Shown piece by piece: positions 51,592 to 59,684 of a DNA stretch of 64,000 nt. The number at the start of each line of letters is the position of its first letter. The first letter of the stretch is position 1. The position numbers and the translations under genes were made by a program. This DNA is from Spirosoma validum (lineage in GTDB: Bacteria; Bacteroidota; Bacteroidia; Cytophagales; Spirosomataceae). The stretch is from the NCBI RefSeq assembly GCF_014699035.1, contig NZ_JACXAA010000004.1:62001-126000 (forward strand), given 5' to 3'. The notes below the pieces were generated by a model. The model did not search any database. It saw only the letters and a list, made by a program, of their open reading frames with translations, and was not told where the DNA came from.

Positions 51592-52631
51592 GCAGTCGTA
51601 AGTTTTCGCTAAAAGAGTGGAACGAACAGCACTTCGCCCGGGTAGAAGCCTACATCGGCGATATCGAGCGTATCTTTCAAAAAGCGCTGGCTGAAGCCGT
51701 GCGCCTGGCGGTGGATCTGCGCATTAGTCCCGACGATCTGTTCAGCTTCGACGACTACCCGGCCGGTCGCGAACGAATCGAAAAGATTCTTCGGGATCTG
51801 GCGTTTGAGTTAATGGTGGCCATCACGACCGCCCAGCAAAACCAGTGGCTGTATGCCAATCAAAAAAACGACGCCATGGTAGCCGCCAGTCTGCCCGCTG
51901 CGCTGACAAGCCCGGTTGTGACGGGCAAGTACATGGCCCGAAATCTCGAAGCGTTACAGGCGTTTCAACAGAGGGTGGTGGGGGGGCTTCGCTTATCCGA
52001 ACGCGTGTGGAAAACGACTCAGCAATTTAGAAAGGAGATCGAACTGGGTCTGGATCTGGGCATCGGGGAGGGGCGCTCGGCCCAGCTGATCAGCAAACAA
52101 CTTCGGGGGTATCTCAAAGAGCCGGAAATGCTCTTTCGCCGGGTGCGCAGCAAGCGGGGCAACCTGGTCTTATCCAAACACGCCCAGGCGTATAAGCCGG
52201 GGCAGGGCGTCTACCGGAGTTCATATAAAAATGCGATGCGCGTAGCGAGAACGGAGATCAACGACGCCTACCGTCAGGCGGATCATCTGCGTTATCTGCA
52301 ACTGGATTTTGTGGTAGGCATCGAGGTTCGGCGCAGTAACAATCCCTTTGCCTGTGATATCTGTGAGCCGCTGAAAGGCAAATACCCCAAAAACTTTAAG
52401 TTCATCGGATGGCATCCAAACTGCCGTTGCGTTGCCATTCCCGTGCTGGCCAGCCGGGAGGAGTTGAGCCGATTGAATGCGATGTTGTTACGGGATGAAG
52501 ACCCGGCCGCCTTCCGCAGCGAGAACGAAATAACAAAGATCAATCCGGGATTTACCAAATGGCTGGAGGCTAATCAGGAGCGGCTCCTGCGGGCAAAGTC
52601 ACTGCCTCAGTTCGTGACGGATAACGTTTGA
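51588..52631 (+). CDS. Minor head protein (SPP1 gp7 / Mu F type)
   Basis: The protein has 347 residues. The C-terminal head-morphogenesis domain is clear: NAMRVARTEINDAYRQADHL, then NPFACDICEPLKGKYPKN and GWHPNCRCVAIPVLASREEL with the metal-binding-type Cys/His pattern. The N-terminal half is helical. It is the last gene of the rightward operon and its 3' end overlaps the convergent early operon by 25 bp. Confidence 0.88.
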   Translation: MSSRKFSLKEWNEQHFARVEAYIGDIERIFQKALAEAVRLAVDLRISPDDLFSFDDYPAGRERIEKILRDLAFELMVAITTAQQNQWLYANQKNDAMVAASLPAALTSPVVTGKYMARNLEALQAFQQRVVGGLRLSERVWKTTQQFRKEIELGLDLGIGEGRSAQLISKQLRGYLKEPEMLFRRVRSKRGNLVLSKHAQAYKPGQGVYRSSYKNAMRVARTEINDAYRQADHLRYLQLDFVVGIEVRRSNNPFACDICEPLKGKYPKNFKFIGWHPNCRCVAIPVLASREELSRLNAMLLRDEDPAAFRSENEITKINPGFTKWLEANQERLLRAKSLPQFVTDNV

Positions 52632-52921
52632 ACCCAGGCTTTAAAGTCAGTTGCGGATTGAGTTGAATGTTTATTCATAACCGCCACGACTAAATTAGCG
52701 ATCTGCTGGAGTTCTTCAGCCGAATAGTCATCCGCCTGTTGCTCGATGGATTCGGCAAAAGCAGTGACGTCTTCGTAGCGCTCAAACTTATCCATTCGCT
52801 CAATCAGCGCAATCACTTTATCGGAATGTAGGGTAAGTCTTGGTTGAATGGCCTCATTGAACTCGTTCACCTGCTGCGATAGTTCGTCCGGCGTTGGCTC
52901 GGGTAGTGGCTGTTTTTTCAT
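52607..52921 (-). CDS. Hypothetical acidic protein
   Basis: The protein has 104 residues, helical and acidic, with a Pro-rich start (KKQPLPEPTPDEL). It is the distal gene of the leftward early operon; its 3' end overlaps the minor head gene on the other strand. It overlaps its upstream neighbour by 4 bp. Not recognised. Confidence 0.65.
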   Translation of the reverse strand: MKKQPLPEPTPDELSQQVNEFNEAIQPRLTLHSDKVIALIERMDKFERYEDVTAFAESIEQQADDYSAEELQQIANLVVAVMNKHSTQSATDFKAWVQTLSVTN

Positions 52922-53136
52922 TTTCCTAAAATTGCATTAATTCTGCGACGATTTAGTTGCTTTGACGTGGGCGGATTGATTGAATCACCCAAAGCCCGAA
53001 GTTCCTCCAGTTTAGTTGTGGCATCTGACGTTGGCCTGTATAGGTTATTAAGGGCTATTTTAATGTCACGCAAACTCGAAACAAGTTCACTGTGACTATA
53101 GCGGCTCGTCAAGGCAATTTGTCTTAGTTTGTCCAT
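52918..53136 (-). CDS. Small hypothetical protein
   Basis: The protein has 72 residues, helical and basic (MDKLRQIALTSRYSHSEL, then LNRRRINAILGK). It is separated by 3 bp from the gene upstream and overlaps the gene downstream by 4 bp. No family was recognised. Confidence 0.6.
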   Translation of the reverse strand: MDKLRQIALTSRYSHSELVSSLRDIKIALNNLYRPTSDATTKLEELRALGDSINPPTSKQLNRRRINAILGK

Positions 53137-53139
53137 AGC

Positions 53140-53448
53140 CTACACCTCCGCTGGTTTTAAAATCTCTTCCAACCTCCCTTTCATCCACTGACTGGCCTGG
53201 TACTGCTGTTCGAACTCTTTATCTTTCACAATGAACGTAGTGAATTTGATTTGGTCCGAATCCGCAACGCGTTCTGCAAACATAACCGATGCGACCCAAT
53301 CCGGAGCACTGCCGGGTGATTTCTTACGGGTCGATACCTGGCCAGCTTTGCCAAAAGGTTTGACTTTGCGGGATAACCAGGTATAACTGATTTCCTGTTC
53401 AGCTTCGTTTTCCTGAAGCAGTTGTTTTCTGTCGATTATTTCGGCCAT
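53140..53448 (-). CDS. Small hypothetical protein
   Basis: The protein has 102 residues, with a basic loop (GQVSTRKKSPGSAPDWVA) and a C-terminal helix with QASQWMKGRLEEI. It is 8 bp from the upstream gene. No domain was recognised; operon position suggests an early accessory protein. Confidence 0.6.
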   Translation of the reverse strand: MAEIIDRKQLLQENEAEQEISYTWLSRKVKPFGKAGQVSTRKKSPGSAPDWVASVMFAERVADSDQIKFTTFIVKDKEFEQQYQASQWMKGRLEEILKPAEV

Positions 53449-53456
53449 GTTACTTC

Positions 53457-53741
53457 TTATTTTAAACCTACACCAACTAAAAATTTCTTCTCACACTCGC
53501 CATTCAGGTAATCCACGGCAAGAACCGCAATAGACCGGGACTGTACCGTATCCAGATCGATGCCTTCGTACGTTCGTCGATCCTCGACTAAGATGTTCAC
53601 CGCTTCTTCATAGCCTTCCCGTACGGGCCGGTTGATGGGCTTCTTCATACCCGGCTCAGCGAGTCGCTTCTGGAGCACCCGAAGGGTGTCTTTGATCTGG
53701 GCTTCTGAAGGATTAATATTTAGCAAATTTCCCTTTTTCAT
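53457..53741 (-). CDS. Small hypothetical protein
   Basis: The protein has 94 residues from the ATG at 53741; a longer frame begins at TTG 53759. It has helical content (EAQIKDTLRVLQKRLAEPG) and an ILVEDRRTYEGIDLDT segment. It was not recognised. Confidence 0.6.
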   Translation of the reverse strand: MKKGNLLNINPSEAQIKDTLRVLQKRLAEPGMKKPINRPVREGYEEAVNILVEDRRTYEGIDLDTVQSRSIAVLAVDYLNGECEKKFLVGVGLK

Positions 53742-53788
53742 GTGTATAAAAAATCTCAAGTAGTATGAGTTAAAAACGCTCTGCTAGA

Positions 53789-54283
53789 TTATAAATATTT
53801 TTCAAGCTTGCTTTTTCCAATAAATTCCTTTTCTCTGCCCTCAAAAATATTTCCACCTCCTCGAACTATTAAATAAACAGCCGTAGCAGCTGATAAGAGC
53901 AACACATTTTTAAGCCCATCTTTCTTTATAGTCTCTTGGATTGAAATAGCGGTAAGACCCGCACTGGCGAAAGCAAAGGCACACTCAAGTATGCCGTACC
54001 AAAATTGCTGCTTTAGTTTTAATAAAAATAATAAATAACCTAAACCTCCAATTGCTAATGCTGGATACACCCCGCCATATTCCTTACTGCCATCGATTAA
54101 ATTAATCAACTGTTTGCCCCATGGCTTTACAGCCATACTGACTCTAAGTAACTGAATGAAATAAAAAGCGCCCATTCCAACATTGAAAATTAAAAGGAGT
54201 ACTACGTTAGTAAATGGGTCATTTGTATTCTTTTTTTTAACTGTTTGTGGTGGTGGTGGAATGGGTTTTGTCGGCTTCTTCAT
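53789..54283 (-). CDS. Multi-pass membrane protein
   Basis: The protein has 164 residues. A proline-rich cytosolic start (KPTKPIPPPPQTVKKK) is followed by about four hydrophobic helices (FTNVVLLLIFNVGMGAFYFI, LGYLLFLLKL, ECAFAFASAGLTAISI and NVLLLSAATAVYLIV). Lower GC than its neighbours suggests later acquisition. It may be a superinfection-exclusion or regulatory membrane protein; this is inferred only from topology. Confidence 0.6.
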   Translation of the reverse strand: MKKPTKPIPPPPQTVKKKNTNDPFTNVVLLLIFNVGMGAFYFIQLLRVSMAVKPWGKQLINLIDGSKEYGGVYPALAIGGLGYLLFLLKLKQQFWYGILECAFAFASAGLTAISIQETIKKDGLKNVLLLSAATAVYLIVRGGGNIFEGREKEFIGKSKLEKYL

Positions 54284-54467
54284 AATAGGGTCATTTAAAT
54301 TATTTTACTGAGGGGTAAATCGAAATACGTTTTTGTCAACAATTATTCACTACAAACTTACTCAAAACGGTAAATCATCCCCAACCGACTCCTGCTTTCG
54401 TTTCCAGGCAAACTGTTTATTCAACGTGAAAATATCAGCTCGTAACGAGCAAATATTAATGAATGCG

Positions 54468-54722
54468 CTAGTGTATTCGTTTACCAGACTTTCCCTGACT
54501 AAAAATTCGCTGAATCGTTGAGGAACTTACTTTATATTTCTTAGCGATGGTGTTAACTACTGCAGTTCGGGCAGATCTTGGTTGGAGGAGTTGCTGCAGA
54601 TCAGACAAAACCTTTCGATTTCTCTTATCTCGTTTCTTCTGCATTTTTGTTTTGATCATCGCGTCTACAGTACTGACTAGGTGTTTCTTAACATCAATAT
54701 GAGCTGATTTGAGTGTTTTCAT
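54468..54722 (-). CDS. Small basic HTH protein
   Basis: The protein has 84 residues, very basic. The C-terminal part (AVVNTIAKKYKVSSSTIQRI) is a homeodomain-like helix-turn-helix. It resembles in style the 62-residue protein at 34654-34842. It overlaps, in its last 20 codons, another open frame (54365-54526) ending in an SSB-like DDLPF tail. Confidence 0.65.
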   Translation of the reverse strand: MKTLKSAHIDVKKHLVSTVDAMIKTKMQKKRDKRNRKVLSDLQQLLQPRSARTAVVNTIAKKYKVSSSTIQRIFSQGKSGKRIH

Positions 54723-54727
54723 AATGA

Positions 54728-55081
54728 TTAATATAATAGTTTATACCCCGACTGTTCCACATTTTTATAAATCGTCTCCCCACAATCCCAGCAGGTAACG
54801 TACCCCTGCTGATCCGGTTCGCCGTATCGATGTACTTTGCATGGGGCTTTTATTGGTGATGATACATTTAAGCCATTCCAGCTGGTAACTGGAAATCCGT
54901 CTTCATGCTCTGGACCTTCGGTATAGCCCTCAACAATCACTTCAATGATTTCCTGACGCTTACAGGATTCGCATTGGTACGTTTCATAGCAAGGTTGCTT
55001 ATCGATCAGATCGAGCGGACCCTGACAGTGTTTGCAGCAGAATTCGTAATCGCCGGATAAGGCGTCGGTTAGGGTTGGCAT
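54728..55081 (-). CDS. Zinc-ribbon protein
   Basis: The protein has 117 residues from the ATG at 55081. Two Cys pairs (CCKHC near 13, then CESCKR near 37) and a C-terminal CWDCGE make a zinc-ribbon-like protein. Such proteins in early operons often bind nucleic acid or help transcription. The longer frame to 55183 overlaps the upstream gene and is unlikely. Confidence 0.65.
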   Translation of the reverse strand: MPTLTDALSGDYEFCCKHCQGPLDLIDKQPCYETYQCESCKRQEIIEVIVEGYTEGPEHEDGFPVTSWNGLNVSSPIKAPCKVHRYGEPDQQGYVTCWDCGETIYKNVEQSGYKLLY

Positions 55082-55088
55082 GATTGAG

Positions 55089-55445
55089 TTATTTGTAACT
55101 ATAGTTTTTAGTGTCGCCAAACAGAATCGGCTGAATTTTTTTTGACAGAATGACAACACCAGATGAATTGTCGTAAAAGTCACTTACCTTTCCATTCAGC
55201 CAGCTATGTGTGCAGATTTGGCCATTAATAACAACCCTGTCAATCAGGAAGTACCAGTGGTGATATTTCGCTGATACATTACTCTCCTCATCTCCGCAAA
55301 TAATGCCATCAGTATAATTGGTATATTCAATCGCATCAACTGAACGGGTAAAAATCTGATGATACATCCGTACTCGGTAGCCCAGCGCAAAACGAAACCC
55401 ATGTTTGTAGCCCTTGTTGATATCAATGTCGGTGCGGTAGCTCAT
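55089..55445 (-). CDS. Hypothetical early protein
   Basis: The protein has 118 residues, beta-rich (YKHGFRFALGYRVRMYHQIF, then KYHHWYFLIDRVVINGQICT). It overlaps its upstream neighbour by 4 bp. No recognised family; arrangement is consistent with a soluble accessory protein. Confidence 0.6.
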   Translation of the reverse strand: MSYRTDIDINKGYKHGFRFALGYRVRMYHQIFTRSVDAIEYTNYTDGIICGDEESNVSAKYHHWYFLIDRVVINGQICTHSWLNGKVSDFYDNSSGVVILSKKIQPILFGDTKNYSYK

Positions 55446-55804
55446 GGCCTAAGTGCTGTATATCGCCATCCCTGAAAACCGTTTTGCTCTGGCAATCCGG
55501 CAACCGACGTCCAGTTGACCATTACGAGCACTTTCCCGGAAGTCTGGCCTCGATCATTGTGCCAATCCCAATTGCTGGCGTCGTCCAGATCCACAATATG
55601 AAAGTATCCGCGGACCTGACCGTCGTAGATCATGTAACAGACTGAGCCGATTAGATTCTCCATTGGCACCCTGGGTAGTCGGATCGTCCAGTACCATTTT
55701 TTACCCTGACGCATGGTTTCGCCGTCGCATTGTTTGCAGACCTTCTCGGCCAGTGGCCAGGTCTTAAAGCGGCCTTTTGGAATGGTTGCTACGATGTTTT
55801 TCAT
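55442..55804 (-). CDS. Hypothetical early protein
   Basis: The protein has 120 residues, with a Cys pair (VCKQCDGET) and many aromatic residues (WYWTIRLPRVPMENLIGSV). It lies in a chain of 4-bp overlaps with the ASCH-type gene upstream and 55089-55445 downstream. Possibly a nucleic-acid-binding small fold; not assigned. Confidence 0.6.
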   Translation of the reverse strand: MKNIVATIPKGRFKTWPLAEKVCKQCDGETMRQGKKWYWTIRLPRVPMENLIGSVCYMIYDGQVRGYFHIVDLDDASNWDWHNDRGQTSGKVLVMVNWTSVAGLPEQNGFQGWRYTALRP

Positions 55805-56469
55805 TTCCAGTCAGCAGGTTTGTCGATTCGCTCAAACTCAACTACCCAAACAAAGGGATTTGACGCAAGCGAACCTTTGCCATTTATAAGCTCCCATAAT
55901 GAAAAATAGGAACTGATGGGCGAAAGAAACCCCCAGTCGTCATCGCCTTTATGCAGATAATTTTTGTAGTCAGTTTGACTGAGATCATCCTGAGAATAGC
56001 AGTAAACACCCTCTGCGGCAGCATCCGCTTCACTAATTTCTATTAGTCTTTCAACACGGATAGATTTGATTTGTAGAAACAGTCTAGCAGCTTCTTTGGG
56101 CATGAACATGGACGATTTCCAAGGCCCTGCGCATTGCAAGTCAACGCCATTTTCATTTCTCCACCATAGGCCATTGATCCCATCGACGGTTCGAGCATCA
56201 GCTTTATAGCCGTATTTGCTGAACTTGCCATCAACCGGTTGATATGTTTCTTTCACCCATAATACATCACCAGGTCGACCGAAAGGAGGAGTAATATTGT
56301 GATAGTCAGTACCTGATTTTGCCAAACTCGGCCAACCAAACCAAACCTCAAGCGGCCTGCCATCGCTGGTATCCGGCTGTGGCTTAACGATACGCCGGGT
56401 CTGGGTTTTGGTGCCAGCCAACAACGCCTGCACCATCTCTGTTTTAAATAAGATTGGTCTAAATTTCAT
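55801..56469 (-). CDS. ASCH-type phage protein
   Basis: The protein has 222 residues. FRPILFKTEMVQALLAGTKT, then QTRRIVKPQ, GDVLWVKETYQ, MPKEAARLFLQIKSIRVERL and NPFVWVVEF follow the ASCH-fold phage family often annotated as phage morphogenesis or host-takeover protein. ASCH domains are thought to bind RNA. It is coupled by an ATGA overlap to the small gene upstream. Confidence 0.8.
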   Translation of the reverse strand: MKFRPILFKTEMVQALLAGTKTQTRRIVKPQPDTSDGRPLEVWFGWPSLAKSGTDYHNITPPFGRPGDVLWVKETYQPVDGKFSKYGYKADARTVDGINGLWWRNENGVDLQCAGPWKSSMFMPKEAARLFLQIKSIRVERLIEISEADAAAEGVYCYSQDDLSQTDYKNYLHKGDDDWGFLSPISSYFSLWELINGKGSLASNPFVWVVEFERIDKPADWK

Positions 56470-56627
56470 GCTTTTTTCTTGCTCTTGGGAGCCGGTTTCG
56501 TGGTTTTGGGTTTAGCTACTGCCGGCTTTTTCTTCGCCTGCAGCTCAGCAATCTGTTTGCGGATCAGGGCTACTTCAGCCAGCTTGATCGACAGGCTATC
56601 TTTCAGGAATTGTATGGTAATGGCCAT
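56466..56627 (-). CDS. Small Lys/Pro-rich protein, 53 residues
   Basis: It begins MAITIQFLKDSLSIKL and ends in a basic tail of alternating Lys, Pro and Ala. The first 30 residues form an amphipathic helix. Its stop overlaps the ATG of the ASCH gene (ATGA), strong evidence for a coupled real gene below the usual size limit. Confidence 0.65.
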   Translation of the reverse strand: MAITIQFLKDSLSIKLAEVALIRKQIAELQAKKKPAVAKPKTTKPAPKSKKKA

Positions 56628-56702
56628 TGTGTTCTGATTAAATGTCTATTGACCAAATCGTGTCAAATAATTCGGGTTTGGTTGAGAGAATGGTTATGAG
56701 AT

Positions 56703-56758
56703 AGGGGTGATAGTCCCATGAGTCCCCATACTTTATATATGAAAAACCTATCACCCCT
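56703..56758. promoter_or_regulatory. Inverted repeat upstream of the small basic gene
   Basis: AGGGGTGATAG at 56703-56713 pairs with CTATCACCCCT at 56748-56758. A second short dyad, TTGAC with GTCAA (56649-56653 and 56662-56666), lies 40 bp downstream on the minus strand. The 185-bp gap otherwise holds nothing. It may be an operator or attenuator. Confidence 0.45.
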
Positions 56759-56812
56759 GTTGGTATCGAAGCGGAACGTAACGGGTAGGAGGTCCACGTG
56801 GCTGAGTGCTGG

Positions 56813-57700
56813 TCATGAGAACAAGCTTAGTTGAGTGCCGTAATGCTGACGGCTAATGGCTTTTGATGTTGTTCTGGGCGCAATGCGGACTGGCTCAGTT
56901 TTTCGCTTTGCAGATACAATCAGCGTATCGACGATGGTGCCAGATCCTCTAAATTCCTTATTGCTCAAATGCTCAAATTCCACATTAGCCAATTGGCTAT
57001 ATAAATCGTCTTCTTCCGCTTTTTTGGGTAGAACACAAACGATGTCGCCACCCGGTGCCAGGTGTCCGACCATCTTGGTAAAGTGGGTTTTATACTGATC
57101 CTTTGCGAAGGGAGGGTTCGCGATTATTATATCGTACTGGCGATCGTTCGGCAATTGCATGAAGTCGGCACAGATCCGCTGGTAGCCCATCTGTTTAATG
57201 ATCTTGTTTTCCAGACACAGGTAATTAAACTCGTCCAATTCGCATAGATCAACCTGGCTTTTGGACCAAGCATTAATCCTAAAATCCTCGCCTGTTTTGC
57301 CATTACCCTGGAACATGCACGTACGAAGCAGGATTTCCATCAGAATATTACCGCGTCCAACACTGGGTTCCAGAATGCGTTTACCGTGCCAGAAGTCGAT
57401 ACCTTGAGGCAACTTCTCTATCATTTTCCTGCAAACTGTATGAGGTGTGGCGAAGTATTGAGTGAGCTGCTTCCAGTTTACCCCCTGCTCGAAAATTCGC
57501 TGAAGTACGTTTGTTGGATCAGACGTGAATAGAAAGCCTTTCCGTTTCCAAACTCCGCCTACATCCGTGATCATCCGTTTAAATCGCGGATAATCTTCGA
57601 TCTGGTATTCAGGCAGACCAAGCCAGTACTCCTTCTGCTTTGGATGAGTTAGCGTACAATCTTCGAATATGCGCCGTAACGTTTCCTGCTGCGTTTTCAT
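56813..57700 (-). CDS. DNA adenine methyltransferase-like protein
   Basis: The protein has 295 residues. It has a SAM-binding type motif (LEPSVGRGNILMEIL) and catalytic motif IIIANPPFAKDQY (NPPF near 195), the order of Class I N6-adenine methyltransferases. There is no associated restriction enzyme in the window, so it is likely an orphan methylase protecting phage DNA or acting on regulation. It overlaps the nucleotidyltransferase gene by 4 bp. Confidence 0.82.
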   Translation of the reverse strand: MKTQQETLRRIFEDCTLTHPKQKEYWLGLPEYQIEDYPRFKRMITDVGGVWKRKGFLFTSDPTNVLQRIFEQGVNWKQLTQYFATPHTVCRKMIEKLPQGIDFWHGKRILEPSVGRGNILMEILLRTCMFQGNGKTGEDFRINAWSKSQVDLCELDEFNYLCLENKIIKQMGYQRICADFMQLPNDRQYDIIIANPPFAKDQYKTHFTKMVGHLAPGGDIVCVLPKKAEEDDLYSQLANVEFEHLSNKEFRGSGTIVDTLIVSAKRKTEPVRIAPRTTSKAISRQHYGTQLSLFS

Positions 57701-58290
57701 AGGTTCCGCAGTTTAGGTTCGACCCACTTCACGCCGATCCAGTCGAAAAATTCTTGCTCCGATTCCCAAACTGGTGGCTTTTCACCCTTTGGATTGATGC
57801 AGATCCATTTTTTCTTACCGCCGGTTATTCGCTCCTGACAATCTTCAATCCGGCGCAGGCCTTGATCAGAGCCGCACCAACCCTTGGCCACCCAGCCGCC
57901 AGCGATGACCCGGGCTGAATAGTCGGCACTACCGGTACGTATCGCGTATTGACGGTAATAATCATGGGGTTCGGGAATAAACAGATCAAGATTGATCGTA
58001 TGGGGCAAAGTGGGCAGTTCGATCTGCATGTATTTTCCATCCGGTTTGCCTTTGATGACCCTACCCAGACTAGCCACGACGTTGCAGAAAGCGAGGATAG
58101 GCTTGCGCTCGGGATTACCAAATAACTCCGCCGGTGGAGCCAGGAAGGTAAGCGGCTGGCAGACAAGCTCAATGTCTTTGACCTCGGGTTTGTAGCGACG
58201 TACGCTACCGGCGATGTTGATCTTCTCGCAGTACGGTTTGAGTTGATTACCGATCGTAATGGCAATTTCTTTGGCTGTTTTCAGGTCCAT
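57697..58290 (-). CDS. DNA polymerase beta-type nucleotidyltransferase
   Basis: The protein has 197 residues. The signature INIAGSVRRYKPEVKDIELV is the GS-(x)n-D-x-E catalytic motif of Pol X-like enzymes, and INLDLFIPEP supplies the third acidic position. The C-terminal half contains GGKKKWICINPKG. The likely role is template-poor DNA synthesis or end processing, or nucleotide transfer in phage takeover. Adjacent to the methyltransferase. Confidence 0.8.
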   Translation of the reverse strand: MDLKTAKEIAITIGNQLKPYCEKINIAGSVRRYKPEVKDIELVCQPLTFLAPPAELFGNPERKPILAFCNVVASLGRVIKGKPDGKYMQIELPTLPHTINLDLFIPEPHDYYRQYAIRTGSADYSARVIAGGWVAKGWCGSDQGLRRIEDCQERITGGKKKWICINPKGEKPPVWESEQEFFDWIGVKWVEPKLRNL

Positions 58291-58354
58291 TTTACAAATG
58301 AGAGTTGAAGAATCGCCCGGCTCAATATGTCCGGGCTGACTGGTCTACTTGTTC

Positions 58355-58891
58355 TTAATCGTCGTCATCGTCCTTTGCCGAACCATCGTCATTGAATAGC
58401 TCTGACTGATTGATGTCCCAGCTGTGGCGTCCAAGCTCTTTAAGCATGTCCTGACGATTATACCAGTCCCCTTGCCAGAGTTCATTGTTAGGATGCCAAA
58501 CCGACTGTATATCCGTTTTCTTGACGTTCGTTACGTGACTGGCATCGGCACTGCCGTGTTGAGCCAACGCCCGTTCAATGGCCTGCTCAGCGTCTTTGGC
58601 CGGAATCAGATAGCTTGTTTTTTCATCCAGCCAGTTTAGGTCAATCCGGTAAAAGGGGTCCGGTATTGTTGCATGATCGTCTGTACCCGAAAAAAAGACA
58701 ACGTAGTCGTAAGTGGCTTTGGCAATGGCGTCCACGTCAGGATCTTTGATGCGTCGCTTAAGCTGCTCATAACAGTGTTTTTCGACTTCGCCGAAATTGA
58801 CAGCCTCGTGAAGGAATAATTCAGAAACAGTTTTGATTTTGCCTTCAACCGTCTGATCGTACTTGACTTTAGATTGATACCAGGTGAGCAT
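58355..58891 (-). CDS. Hypothetical early protein
   Basis: The protein has 178 residues, acidic, ending in a run of aspartates. Helical first half (KIKTVSELFLHEAVNFGEVE) and an Asp/Trp-rich second half. Between Pol-beta-type and LytTR-like genes. Not recognised. Confidence 0.65.
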   Translation of the reverse strand: MLTWYQSKVKYDQTVEGKIKTVSELFLHEAVNFGEVEKHCYEQLKRRIKDPDVDAIAKATYDYVVFFSGTDDHATIPDPFYRIDLNWLDEKTSYLIPAKDAEQAIERALAQHGSADASHVTNVKKTDIQSVWHPNNELWQGDWYNRQDMLKELGRHSWDINQSELFNDDGSAKDDDDD

Positions 58892-58902
58892 AATAAGATA
58901 GT

Positions 58903-59181
58903 TTAAGAATGAGCAGGTACTAGTTTTAATCGACGATTACCCCGTCGCCAAGTGTCTAGCTTCTCCAGTTTCCAATGGGGCAACTGCTGAACAATCAAGG
59001 CTAGTTGCCAGCTGATCAGCAGAGGTTTGTTCTTACCTCGAAACTGAACCCAGGTATAGTTTCCATCACTTTTAAACGAGACTATACTGGCGGGATTCGT
59101 CGGCCCGATTTTGGGTAGGTAAATCGTACCGGGGGGATGCTGAGCCAGTATCTTGTAGGCTCTGGGGGGGAATGTTGGCAT
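58903..59181 (-). CDS. LytTR-like small protein
   Basis: The protein has 92 residues. IVSFKSDGNYTWVQFRGKNK, then LLISWQLALIVQQLPHW resembles the first two-thirds of a LytTR domain, but the RVHKS-type strand is replaced by a basic stretch (WRRGNRRLKLV). It is a degenerate or variant relative of the late protein at 51289-51591. A DNA-binding role is plausible. Confidence 0.55.
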   Translation of the reverse strand: MPTFPPRAYKILAQHPPGTIYLPKIGPTNPASIVSFKSDGNYTWVQFRGKNKPLLISWQLALIVQQLPHWKLEKLDTWRRGNRRLKLVPAHS

Positions 59182-59207
59182 AATTATGAATTGTTTAGAA
59201 TACTGAT

Positions 59208-59684
59208 TCAGGATAAATAGACATCGACGATCAATTTGAATTCCTCAAAGGTTTGGGGGATTTCAACTGCGTAACCCATACCGCGCAGGTAGGCATGAAT
59301 GATGGCCTGCTTATCAGATGGCTTACGGTCTTTCACCTTCATTTCGATGAACAGACCCGGATGGGTGTCCGTAGGAACGGCCACGTGTAAATCGGGAATG
59401 CCCGATACTAATCCCTCATCTTCCAGCCAGGCAGCCAGAGCAAACGAACGTTTGGCGGCATTCGGAACAGCGTAGATCAGATACTGCGGATACTGCAACC
59501 GAAACCACTCCACACAACGGGCTTGCAGGCCATGCTCTTCCTGATCGACATTCTCAGACCGATACTCATCTGCGGTGATGGTATTAGGCTGTGGCGCCTT
59601 CCTGCCTTTTTTCGTCGAAAGACCTTTCTGGACGTTTTTATGAAATGCCTGAAATTCGGCAGCGGTCATATTATTCTTGCTCAT
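59208..59684 (-). CDS. VRR-NUC domain nuclease
   Basis: The protein has 158 residues. EHGLQARCVEWFRLQYPQYL, VSGIPDLHVAVP and LFIEMKVKDRKPSDKQ give the VRR-NUC PD-(D/E)XK-type motifs with acid and lysine in place. Such stand-alone VRR-NUC proteins are common in phage replication operons and process branched DNA. It overlaps the loader gene by 14 bp. Confidence 0.88.
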   Translation of the reverse strand: MSKNNMTAAEFQAFHKNVQKGLSTKKGRKAPQPNTITADEYRSENVDQEEHGLQARCVEWFRLQYPQYLIYAVPNAAKRSFALAAWLEDEGLVSGIPDLHVAVPTDTHPGLFIEMKVKDRKPSDKQAIIHAYLRGMGYAVEIPQTFEEFKLIVDVYLS

